A stretch of DNA of 25,082 nt, taken from the NCBI GenBank assembly GCA_034698045.1, contig JAQGAU010000664.1, positions 1 to 25,082 of the forward strand, given 5' to 3'. A program made the position numbers and the translations under genes. Source of the stretch: Paramacrobiotus richtersi (taxonomy: Eukaryota > Tardigrada > Eutardigrada > Parachela > Macrobiotidae). Positions 12,769 to 20,942 of this stretch are shown piece by piece. Positions within the stretch are counted from its first letter, which is position 1. Each line of letters starts with the position of its first letter. Under the pieces are notes generated by a model. It saw only the letters and a list, made by a program, of their open reading frames with translations. It searched no databases and had not been told where the DNA came from.

Positions 12769-13120
12769 CGGTACATTTGCTTACACCACATGGCGCTTCG
12801 TAGTTTCGAACTAAATAAATCAGTTAAATGTGGCGCGCACCTGCTGATCATCTTGCACCTGTTGTTGTCGGGCTGGTTAAAAAATTAGCCAGAAGCTTCT
12901 TAGCAAGCTGTATATCCGAACAGACGGGCCGCCGTTGGCGGAGATTATTCATACTGAAATCATACATCGGTAGGCAGTGTGCCAAGGAATCGGGTGTCCA
13001 TCTTGCTAAGAAGCTTCTAGCTAATTTGTTTAACCAGCTTGACAACAATAAGATGATTACCAAGAGCGCATCACGTTAATTTACCTCAATGTGAAGCGCC
13101 ATATTGTAGCTCAATGTACG
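12769..13120. repeat. Large imperfect inverted repeat (foldback element)
   Basis: The best-matching arms are 12843-12907 and 13002-13063; both contain the core tagaagcttcttagcaag or a near copy, plus ctggttaaa and a tgttgtc element. Weaker pairing extends outward to 12769 (gtacattt, atggcgcttc) and 13120 (gaagcgccat, atgtac). The spacer is about 94 bp. The short sequence gaacagacgggcc in the spacer (12918-12930) has a further inverted partner just outside the right arm (about 13121-13133). No coding capacity is visible; the overlapping ORFs on both strands are mirror translations of the arms. Confidence 0.8.
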
Positions 13121-13159
13121 GCCCCGTCTGTTCAATATCAACTCACCGGCTAGCGTCTA

Positions 13160-13570
13160 TTAACCACAATTAACGTTCAATTTGCGCATTTTAATACGCC
13201 ATTTCGGTGACTTTTCATCCGATTGGGTTTGCATTCCCAAGCCCGGGTTTCTGGATGGTTTACACCGATTTGTCGTTCTTATTACGTAAAACGAGTGGTG
13301 ATTTCTGTATTTGGACAAATCCTCTCCTTCATTGAGTTCATTCACAATCGCAGGATCATCGGCAACAAATTTCTTTGCTGATAGCACATCGTAGCGGGTT
13401 AAAATAATTCGACCATTCTGGACGCGTTGTCCCAGGAACAAGCCACTCCGTTCCTGCTGTCCGTGTACCGTGTCCCCCTGGCTGACCAGTGGCAAATATT
13501 CCTCCACAGCTGGGCTCCCAAACATGCGGATCCCGTTAATAGGATTTATAATTTTGGTCCAGTGGGTCAT
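13160..13570 (-). CDS. Hypothetical protein, 136 aa, unrecognised
   Basis: A single open frame on the minus strand starts at ATG 13570, with an in-frame TGA only three codons upstream, so this Met or an acceptor immediately before it is the natural start. It begins MTHWTKIINPINGIRMFGSP, has a soluble mixed-charge middle (GRIILTRYDVLSAKKF, NELNEGEDLSKYRNHH) and a basic C-terminus (KWRIKMRKLNVNCG). I see no signal peptide, membrane segment or known motif. The composition resembles real protein more than neighbouring ORFs do. A second degenerate copy of its 5' end at 10046-10154 suggests either a small duplicated gene or an ORF carried by a repeat. It could also be one exon of a larger gene. Confidence 0.4.
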   Translation of the reverse strand: MTHWTKIINPINGIRMFGSPAVEEYLPLVSQGDTVHGQQERSGLFLGQRVQNGRIILTRYDVLSAKKFVADDPAIVNELNEGEDLSKYRNHHSFYVIRTTNRCKPSRNPGLGMQTQSDEKSPKWRIKMRKLNVNCG

Positions 13571-13743
13571 TTCTGCTCATCCGCACGCACAACCACAGCC
13601 GGGCGAGTACAAAACTGTTCTGACTGCATATTCATATTCAGTGACGGGCATTACATTGCTACTATACTATTATATGGCTGCATAAATGAACTGGCTCCCG
13701 ACACTCAGGAGAAAGACTCCCGTTAAATAATTTCTACAAGCAA

Positions 13744-13770
13744 TGGACGCGGCGCTACGTGCCGCGTCCA
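13744..13770. repeat. Perfect 10-bp stem-loop, GC-rich
   Basis: tggacgcggc (13744-13753), loop gctacgt, gccgcgtcca (13761-13770). It is intergenic, with no gene end or U-run beside it. Confidence 0.6.
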
Positions 13771-14212
13771 GTTTTGAAGATGCAAGTAACAAATAAAAAC
13801 ATTCAGGGCAAACAGAACCCAGTCCCATGCTACTATCCTAACATTTTCAAGAAGCCAAACGTACTGCCACTACAGCTGTGTAACAGCTCACCTACTGCGC
13901 ACAGGCGGCGGGAGCTGCACTGCGCCGCAAGAGCTGGCAACTCGAAATGTGTGATAAAAAGTCAGTTCTAGTTCCGCATAGCTTGCCGTACGTCAGTTAT
14001 ATACAGTTTAGAACGACTGTTTTCGAACGTTTATTGTTGCTATTTTTTCGGCGTTCAAAAGTTTGTTATTGCCGCAGTATTCTCATTATTATTCCTAACG
14101 GCGTTATACTGTTATACAGTTTATACTTATTATTCTGTTGGCTAAAATAATTGTGCTTTGTGGATCGTTTAGCGTGCACCGTGAAATGGTAGAAACGGGA
14201 TTTTTACTCCAG

Positions 14213-14306
14213 GTGACCGCCAGTGTGCCTCGGATGATTTCACGTGCGCCACCTCGCGGCGTTGCATTCCTAAGGAGCAACTTTGCGACGGCGTATTCGA
14301 TTGCCG
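14213..14306 (+). CDS. LRP exon: first LDLa repeat, main part
   Basis: The acceptor tttttactccag precedes the exon (phase 1 in) and the donor TGCCG|GTAAGA ends it (phase 2 out). It encodes the first five Cys of an LDLa repeat ([19 protein letters not shown], then LCDGVFDC). The acidic Ca site is completed by the next exon. Confidence 0.85.
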
Positions 14307-17300
14307 GTAAGAATCCGTAAGATCTATTGTTTTACGTATTGTTTCTCAAAGTGTGCGCAGAAACCGATTGCCGGGTTAATGCTTCCGACCGGATTTCAGT
14401 CAGGAAATGTGTATCGAGTATTTCAACGGAACTATGTTGAGTAACTGATACTGCCTTGCTTGCTCCAGGGATGACTCGGATGAACGCAGATGCAGTAAGA
14501 GTTTTTCTATGTCAGTGTATAGTCTATTTAAACATTAACATAATACATAATGGCAAAAACGCTACTTTGTTTGCAGGTCGAACATCGTGCGACCGTGGAC
14601 AATTTCGGTGTAAAACGCGGGATCGCTGCATTTCCCGGAGCGACGTATGCAACGCTCGGGATGACTGTGGCGATGGAAGCGATGAACTCAACTGCACACT
14701 CCCAGATTGTTTTCGAAGTAAATAGCCTTCCTGTGCAAAGGCCACATTTGCGACTCAACAGCGTGACAGAGCGAACTCGCGTCTTCCCCGAGACTGAAGC
14801 TTAATACATGGATTTATTAATTATTTACAGCTGAAATGAAATGTTCCAGTGGAGGATGTGTGGCCAGCAAGCGCAAGTGCGATGGCGTCGTCAATTGCCT
14901 GGACGGATCCGTTGAGCGCAACTGTTCGTCCTGTGCCGGGGATCTGTTCGCCTGCGGTGGCCACTGTATCCCGAATAAGCAAGTGTGTGACGGGATCCCT
15001 CAGTGTTTGCTCGCCGAAGATGAAGCACAGTGTCGCAGTGATCGGTGTCCGTTCCTCAGGTGTGAGTTTGCTTGTCGGAATAGTACCACCGGAGGCGAGT
15101 GCACCTGCGCCAAGGGATACACCCTGGATCTGGCCACCAATCGGACCTGTGTCAATCAGAACGAATGTGATATGTGGGGATACTGTGACCAAACGTGTGT
15201 AGACACACTGGGATCGTACCGGTGTATGTGCGGTCCGGGTTATCAGTTGGAGCAACAAGGAACATGCCGGGTCATCGATTCCTCGAAACTGAGGATCATT
15301 TACGCCCGAAACGGGGGCGTGTATGGGATCGATGGGCAGGCCGGCATACTCCAGAAATTGCTGAACAGCAGTAAAGCGTCCGCAGTGGACTACCACTTTA
15401 GAAAGAATATGCTCTACTGGGCCGACACGGATGTGCGGAGGGTGAGCGTACGTGGTTTTTCCCCTTCGTTTGTTGTGTATTCATACGTGACATATTACGT
15501 GTCTTCCGTCTTCCGATCGTTAGCATCTCGGATTGCGAATCTCCACGATACAGATATGCTATACGTATACAGTCATTACGTAGTTCTGCATATAGGGCTT
15601 ACTGCACTTTGAGGGAAACACGATTATACCGTTTATGTGTTAATTGCTTGCAGCCTGCCATCTACTCGGCTCCTCTTGTTAGGGCGACTAACCGTTCGAG
15701 TACGATTGTTGCGACATTTGGGCTAAAAAGTCCCGTTGGATTGGCCGTCGACTGGGTGGGGAACAAGTTATACGTGGTGGATATGGTTGCTAAAGTAATC
15801 CACGTTATGGAACTGGACGGACGTTACCGTGCCATTGTTATCGGCCGCAGTCTCACAGCTCCTCTGGCCATTGCGCTTGATCCATTGGTTGGTGTCATGT
15901 TTATCTCCGACAGGTAACAAATGATGTACATTTGAACGTTTCGTAAGTTCTTCCACACCGCATTATCAAATACTTTACAGAATTAGTGTAATTTCTGTTA
16001 GCTACTGCTGACTAACGAGTTATTTCAAAAGCTCGACGGGCCTCTGCTCAAGACTGTGTAATTTAAAATCATAATTTGGTAGTAAGAGAATTGAGCGCGC
16101 AAGTATGGATGGCACTTTACGCCGGACCATTCTAAGCAAAAGAATGTGGTTTGTTACATCCGTGACGGCTGATCTTATTGCGAAGCGGATCTACTACTGC
16201 GAAGCATACCTTAATTACATCGAAACGGCGAAATATGATGGATCGGATCGGCGAGTAGTACTGGCCGGCCGTGCCAGCGTACCGCATCCTTTAGGATTAG
16301 CGACTTTCGAGAACCTTGTGTATTGGTCTGACTGGCGCCAGCTGGGCATTCTAGCGACGGAAAAGTTCAAAAAAAATGAACAAGTCATGCCGCGGCCGGT
16401 GCACCTAAACGAAGACGACCCCGACTTCCCCGTCGGGGTCACGGTGTATCATCCACTGAAGCAGATCCAACCACGTAAGCCCTAACGAGATCCATTCTTT
16501 TCAAGCAGCGTAAAATTCCACAAATGGCAGGTTTTAAGTAAAAGAGTAAGCGCTACGCAGGAATGCTGCAATATATCGCGAGCTGAGAACTAGATCGGCG
16601 TTTTACTGCCATGGGAATTTAGTTCGGGTACAGAGCGTTCCGTTCCACTCAAATATTTAATAGTAACTTCCAACGGGCAAATTATGGACAAATTAACGCT
16701 GTCCAGAACTTATTATATGCATTTAAATATATGCACTTCTCGTTCACTAGCCACAAGACCGTGCGGAACAGACAACGGTGGTTGCTCACACTTGTGCATC
16801 ATCCGCCAGCAAGCAGACAATCTCGGCATTGGATACCGATGCGCTTGCAATATTTCGTATCACCTTCAACGTAATGGCAAATGGTGCGAGCGCCTCTCGA
16901 GCTATTTAATTTATTCATCGCGGAGTGCGATTCGCGGTGTGGTTAAGGACGGATTTCGAGAAGAGTCATTCACTGATGCCATCATGCCGGTCCTTGGCAG
17001 CGTTCATCGGGTCAGGTTTTCATCGCTTGATTTCGATCACCGGAATAATTACATCTATTTCATGGATGATCTGGTTGGTGTTATTTACCGTATACAACCA
17101 GATGGAAGTCGGAGGGAACCGGTTGTCCAGTCACTGGTTCAGTCAGCAGACAACAAAGGTCCGACCAGTCGATAGCAGCATTCAATTCGGCATTACGATC
17201 GCTTTTAAGTTACTGTTATTTTGGAGTTTTGAGTTTTCAGTTGGGCAGTTTCAAGAACTTACTATGCTACATGGACTGGCATGATGTCTGTGTGACGTCA

Positions 17301-20032
17301 ACGGTCGGAGATACAGCTAAGTATGCGCCCGTAGACTTCTATTTTGTGGGTGATTTCTGTAACTTGGTTCCGTTTCCCTTACAAGTGACACACTATAACC
17401 CAAAAGATAAAGAAAAACATTTGGTTAGCAGTCCCAACTACTAATTTGACCCATTGGTCCGAAAGGAAGAAGTTATGGCCGTCTTTAATTAACATAGAAG
17501 CCTACGAGACCGTTGCAGAGAGCTCCAGTAGACTTCCATGCTAACTGGTGACGATCTCATCTCTTTTCTTTCGAACCAACAATTCAAATTAGTACTGTAG
17601 CTGGGACTGCTAACAAAGTTGTTCTCTATATATCTTTGAGCATATCACTTGTAAGGGAAATGGAACCAATTTACAGAAATCGCCCAAAACACAGCAGTCT
17701 ACGGGCGCATATTTAGCTGCACGTCAGACCGCTGACGTCACGTGTGATTACGCAATCAGGAACCAGTCCTTTTACATATAGTAAGTTCTTGGCAGTTTTA
17801 GGTAGTGTGTTGTTTGTGTTGTATAGACATTGAAGGGATCGCCGTCGACTGGGCATCTCAGCTGTTGTACTTTGTGGACTCGAGGAGAGCCGCATTATCA
17901 GTAGTCAGTCTACGCGATTTTTCATGGCGCCGAAGCATTTTGAGTAATTTGAGCTCACCGCGGGCGATTGCAATCCATCCAAATAAAGGATTCATTTTCT
18001 TCTCGGGATCGTACCAACCCACTTACATCTCTCGCGTTAACTACGACGGAACAGGTCTGAAAAGGATTGGCGTGCAGCAGCGTGCCGTGGAGACTAATGG
18101 TATGGCTATCGACTATCAAGCGGACCGCTTGTACTGGTGCGATCCCTTGCTCGCTCGTATCCAGCATTCCGATTTTGACGGAAATGATTTACAAACCATT
18201 ACTGGACGACATTTGAAGTCTCCGTTCACGTTAAGTATTCTGGACGATTATGTTTATTTCAACAATGGGTCAGCACCTTTTGGAGTTAACGACGTTATAC
18301 GGGCTAACAAAATAACTGGTAAGACCTGAGGTGTATTGAATGATGTGCTTGTCAGTGCCGAAACTGCCGACGATGCTGAAAATGACATCTGTGTGAGTTT
18401 TGGGCTGCTCTAGGTGAGGACCAGATTACAGTGACCACTACTCATAATATCTACGGTCTTAAAGCCGTTAGCCTGGCAAATCAACCGATTGTACCTAATC
18501 ATCCGTGCATTCTCCCCCATAACGGTGGATGCTCGCACTTTTGCTTCCCCAAGCTGCTCAGCGAAGGTACGGTGATCAAAGGCATTTTCACTGAATGAAC
18601 TCTCATCAGCCAGTCTTGCAGTTGGCAAGCAATTAGAATATTTTTCGTAGATATGCATTCTGTCTTGTCGATGGTTTGCTTCTGTCCTTATGGAATGCAG
18701 CTCGACGCGGACGGAAAAACTTGCGCTCACAACAAGCTGGAACCAATGGCCAGCGAGTGTTCAGCTGCATGTCCAAACGGTCGCTACAATAATCTATGGC
18801 CGTGCTTCAACACCACTGTCAGACCTTGTACTGCTTGGATAGGTACGTGCCCGCATATTTCTGAACATCCTCGACCTTCCCGCCTATGTCTGCACATTCC
18901 CGACCTCATCGCATATCTCCGCACTTTCTTGGGTTTTACTCTGCTTTTTCTATTGGCTTCCATTCTCAGTTTAAATTCTTAGTTTTATTCTTGGTTTCTA
19001 TTAATTTCAGTTTTTCTCCTTAGTTTTATTTTATGGCTTCAGTTCTTGGGTTTTATTCTATGTTGGAGCGATAGGGGATGTATGGGGACTCCACATTCGG
19101 AGTTAGAGAATTTCAAGGAAGGTAGGGGATGTGTGGGAATGGGCGGGGAGGTATGGGATGCGCGAGGATGTGCTCGGAGGTAAGGGATGTATCATGTACA
19201 TCCCAGAAATGGAAAATGGTCCACTTCTGGCATGAAATGTTTTGTTGAAGTGACTGTGGTTAATGGGGGGTATGCGGGTTGTGCTGCCGCACCAGGTTTG
19301 AATCCCCGTGTTATGAATGCCAGCCATAACTGCATATTGGTTACCTGCTTGTGTAATAAAGATTATTATTACTATTAAAAACGCTGCCATTTCTAGTCAG
19401 AAAACTGGAAAATTTACCGCCATCGCAAACCGAGCTGCAGCTGGATATGGCAGCTCGGTTTACGATGGTGGTAACGGTAATTTTTCCAGTTTTCTGACAC
19501 CATGACGGTCCTGTTAGTGGATGCATGGCGATGTTTTTACCAGAATGCACTACTGCTCTTGTTGTGAGAACAGACCGGGGGAAAATGGCAGATACTTTTC
19601 TTTGTTTACAAAGTTTTTGACACTGGTCGTCTAATCCGAGTGGAATTGAACCATTTTGTTTACCCCTCAGATTGTTGGGATAACAGCGATTGCCTTCGCC
19701 GTCCCAGATGTTCATCGGGACAGTTTAAATGCAATTCGACTCGTTGCATTCCCTATCGCCTTAAATGTGACGGCGTTGATGACTGTGGGGATTGCAGTGA
19801 TGAAACGGAGTGTGGTACATGCCCAGTGTTTGAGAGTTAACATTAATTTGTTGAAAAGTGTTTGATTGTCATTGTAGCCAACGCAACGTGTGAGTCAGGA
19901 GAATTCCTTTGCAAGAATAGTCGGTGCATTTCGCAGCTACTGAAGTGTGATTTGGTTGACGACTGTGGTGATGGATCGGATGAAGGGAACTTTTGTACAG
20001 AAGATGCCATACCCCGTCATTTCGGCGCGTAA
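14213..20032 (+). CDS. LDL-receptor-related protein (LRP1/megalin-type N-terminal architecture); 5' incomplete, no membrane anchor
   Basis: Twelve exons: 14213-14306, 14469-14494, 14577-14717, 14831-15441, 15654-15913, 16089-16474, 16751-17158, 17827-18318, 18414-18566, 18651-18842, 19671-19814 and 19878-20032. All junction phases agree, giving about 1,020 codons. Modules in order: four LDLa repeats, an EGF, a Ca-binding EGF (NQNEC), a YWTD beta-propeller, EGF, a second propeller, EGF, one damaged and two good LDLa repeats, TAA. The family comprises cell-surface endocytic or signalling receptors: LDLa repeats bind ligands through Ca-dependent acidic sites and propellers release them at low pH. 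This order matches the N-terminal third of LRP1. No signal peptide, transmembrane helix or NPxY tail is present, so the gene is either truncated, secreted, or continued beyond a missed splice. The first exon starts at an acceptor, so 5' exons are missing. Confidence 0.92.
14469..14494 (+). CDS. LRP 26-nt micro-exon finishing the first LDLa repeat
   Basis: It encodes only (R)DDSDERRC(S), i.e. the DxSDE calcium site and sixth Cys of the repeat. The acceptor is ttgctccag and the donor TGCA|GTAAGAG. It restores a textbook LDLa module that neither flanking exon contains, which is the main evidence that it is real. Confidence 0.85.
14577..14717 (+). CDS. LRP exon: second LDLa repeat
   Basis: The acceptor is tttgcag and the donor TTTCGAA|GTAAAT; both are phase 1. 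A complete LDLa repeat from SCDRGQFRC to [12 protein letters not shown] carries an intact DGSDE calcium site. The exon ends in the start of the third repeat (TLPDCFR). Confidence 0.92.
14831..15441 (+). CDS. LRP exon: LDLa 3-4, EGF, Ca-EGF, start of propeller 1
   Basis: LDLa 3 ends [11 protein letters not shown] and LDLa 4 ends [11 protein letters not shown]. Both keep six Cys but lose acidic calcium ligands. EGF 1 ([10 protein letters not shown] ... ECTC) and a Ca-binding EGF ([16 protein letters not shown], then [13 protein letters not shown]) follow. The first propeller blade carries YWAD near 15415-15426. The exon ends at CGGAGG|GTGAGC in phase 0. Confidence 0.93.
15654..15913 (+). CDS. 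LRP exon: propeller 1, blades with YVVD and FISD
   Basis: The acceptor attgcttgcag is phase 0; the donor CGACAG|GTAACA is phase 2. The exon contains [18 protein letters not shown] and [18 protein letters not shown], the standard LDLR pattern of a hydrophobic strand, DW/DP and a YWTD-like motif. Confidence 0.9.
16089..16474 (+). CDS. LRP exon: propeller 1, last blades
   Basis: The acceptor gtagtaagag (weak) supplies the base completing Arg. The exon starts [16 protein letters not shown], the strand that normally follows a YWTD motif. YYCE and YWSD motifs are present. The donor CCAC|GTAAGC is phase 1. A perfect 9-bp hairpin lies within the exon at 16417-16440. Confidence 0.9.
16417..16440. repeat. 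Perfect 9-bp GC-rich stem-loop inside an LRP exon
   Basis: gaccccgac (16417-16425), loop ttcccc, gtcggggtc (16432-16440). It encodes DDPDFPVGV. It may be a chance product of the codons. Confidence 0.6.
16751..17158 (+). CDS. LRP exon: EGF 3 and start of propeller 2
   Basis: The acceptor is gttcactag, phase 1. The EGF typical between propellers reads [13 protein letters not shown], then [13 protein letters not shown] and WC. The first blades of the second propeller follow, with YFMD and [11 protein letters not shown]. The 3' end was placed at AAAG|GTCCGA because phase and protein sequence then join to DIEGIAVDW in the next exon. That donor matches the consensus poorly. Confidence 0.85.
17827..18318 (+). 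CDS. LRP exon: main part of propeller 2
   Basis: The acceptor gttgtatag gives phase 1. The exon carries blades with [48 protein letters not shown] and [14 protein letters not shown], a normal succession of degenerate YWTD repeats. The donor AACTG|GTAAGA is phase 1. Confidence 0.93.
18414..18566 (+). CDS. LRP exon: end of propeller 2, start of EGF 4
   Basis: The acceptor is ctgctctag, phase 1. The segment [20 protein letters not shown] closes the propeller. [18 protein letters not shown] starts an EGF repeat. The donor GCGAAG|GTACGG is phase 1. Confidence 0.9.
18651..18842 (+). CDS. LRP exon: end of EGF 4, irregular Cys-rich segment
   Basis: The acceptor atttttcgtag is phase 1. [18 protein letters not shown] completes the EGF repeat. 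A Cys-rich segment follows ([17 protein letters not shown] ... RPCTAWI) that begins an LDLa-like repeat lacking the usual CDG. The donor GATAG|GTACGT is phase 1. Confidence 0.85.
   Translation: MCILSCRWFASVLMECSSTRTEKLALTTSWNQWPASVQLHVQTVATIIYGRASTPLSDLVLLG
18960..19190. repeat. Low-complexity T-rich then G-rich intron tract
   Basis: Degenerate repeats of cttagttttatt/cttgggttttatt run over about 18975-19060. Repeated ggggatgt/gggatg units then occur over about 19072-19190. It resembles decayed simple repeats. Confidence 0.5.
19257..19378 (+). mobile_element. tRNA-derived SINE-like element in LRP intron
   Basis: A near-match to a pol III A box (tggttaatgggg, 19257-19268) is followed 26 bp later by a B-box-like ggtttgaatcc (19295-19305; consensus GGTTCGANTCC). 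The downstream sequence ends in aataaagattattattactatt, a short AT-rich tandem 3' tail typical of SINEs. The 5' part does not fold into a full tRNA by eye, so it is not called a tRNA gene. Confidence 0.5.
19396..19498. repeat. Near-perfect hairpin element (MITE-like) in LRP intron
   Basis: The arms are 19396-19438 and 19450-19498. The left arm starts gtcagaaaactggaaaa and ends aaaccgagctgc; the right arm is its reverse complement with one 6-nt insertion and very few mismatches, around an 11-nt loop. It lies immediately downstream of the SINE-like tail. Confidence 0.85.
19671..19814 (+). CDS. LRP exon: end of damaged LDLa, then a complete LDLa
   Basis: The acceptor is tacccctcag, phase 1. The exon begins DCWDNSDC, which resembles the last third of an LDLa calcium site with Glu replaced by Cys. 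A full repeat follows from RCSSGQFKC to [12 protein letters not shown]. The donor GTGTG|GTACAT is phase 1. Confidence 0.88.
19878..20032 (+). CDS. LRP last readable exon: LDLa repeat then stop
   Basis: The acceptor is cattgtag, phase 1, after a 63-nt intron. A complete LDLa repeat runs from TCESGEFLC to [13 protein letters not shown], then [11 protein letters not shown] and TAA (20030-20032). No canonical AATAAA was seen in the next few hundred bases. A weak alternative donor (ACTTTT|GTACAG) just before the last Cys would be phase 1, as for most junctions in this half of the gene, and would let the gene continue. Confidence 0.85.
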
Positions 20033-20942
20033 CCTTTCCGCGTTTTAATTTGGGCGCGCTAACGCTGTGACGCACGGATCTTTTCCCGGCGTACCAGTTC
20101 AGAACTGTAAAATCAGCACAATAAGTAATAACTGATAGAGTTGCACTATCAGTTTTTTTGGTGCGACTTTAGATATTGTGTCCGTATTTATTCCTGAGTC
20201 CGGGCTAAAAATATTTACTTGCGAGAACTGACAACTAGTACTGTATTGCTAGCAGCTTTCCGGAGAGTGCGAAGAATTCGTCAACATGCAGTGTTTCTTC
20301 AATGGTAATTATTCACCTAAGTGACCTTACGACTACAAGCGCATCATTGCGCTGTGCTAGTGTACATGTCATAAACGTGTGCTGCTACATACTGTAAGTA
20401 CATATTATCTTGAGGTGGATTGCAGCTCATTTGTTAGAGGTCACTGGAGCCAGTACTGTATTATGAACAGATTTCTGAAGAGTGCAAGAACTGGTCAACA
20501 TAGAGTACTTGTGTTTCTTCAACGGTAATTACTCATCTTACGACTACAAGTGCATAATTTTCACAACGCAAGGTCATAGATACACCGTCATAATTAACAT
20601 ATTATTAATCTAGAAGAAGCAGCACAAAATGATAGCTAAAAGTGGACAATATATCACAAGTTAACCGGAAACGTCGAAAACTGAACAAACAATCCAGCGT
20701 GCACCGTCCTGCATAATAACACTCCAACCGGCAATCGCCCACAAGGCACCAACGGCCAATCAGAAAACACTATTGCCATGAATACACAAGAACTTATTCG
20801 AGAAAAAATAATTAAAAATTTATACAAAAACAGAGAAAGAGAGAGAGAGAATTATTTCGGACACTCGGCAGAGAGAGACGCTCCAACAATCCAACAAAAC
20901 GATCCATATCTCCGGCACACCGGCACGCGCCGCTCGATTCCA
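20033..20942. other. Intergenic spacer between convergent genes
   Basis: It lies between the LRP stop (+) and the zinc-finger gene stop (-). It contains a direct duplication (20234-20347 and 20450-20558) and a GA-rich microsatellite at 20831-20850. No other gene was seen. Confidence 0.6.
20234..20558. repeat. Direct duplication, two copies of about 110 bp
   Basis: Copy 1 is 20234-20347 and copy 2 is 20450-20558. Shared landmarks in order: agtactgtatt, gaagagtgc or gagagtgc, gtcaacat, gtgtttcttcaa, ggtaatta, ttacgactacaag, gcat. Copy 1 could encode a short exon, ctag|CAG at 20253 to AATG|GTAATT at 20304, giving GECEEFVNMQCFFN, faintly like an LDLa start. Copy 2 is interrupted by a stop. It may be a decayed duplicated LRP exon or simply a repeat. 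Confidence 0.7.

Larger units (their letters stand above)
6261..14212. other. About 8 kb largely gene-free region
   Basis: Apart from the separately listed repeats, the small minus-strand ORF at 13160-13570 and its decayed copy at 10046-10154, I find no supported exon. Open frames are short, overlap on both strands and lack recognisable motifs. I saw no tRNA pattern. A strong isolated minus-strand donor (CACAG|GTAAGTG, boundary at about 12738) could mark an undetected exon. Short perfect hairpins of 7 bp occur at 11625-11641, 11677-11695 and 12376-12392; stems of that size are expected by chance. Confidence 0.5.

Noticed and set aside
12828-13079. ORFs on both strands with mirror-like peptides
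   Set aside because: They are the two arms of the inverted repeat read from opposite strands.
14821-15396. 191-codon minus-strand ORF
   Set aside because: Antisense to the LRP exon 14831-15441, whose LDLa and EGF Cys pattern is unambiguous on the plus strand.
19257-19330. Functional tRNA gene
   Set aside because: Only box-like motifs are present; no acceptor stem or anticodon arm could be folded, and the AT-rich tail fits a SINE better.
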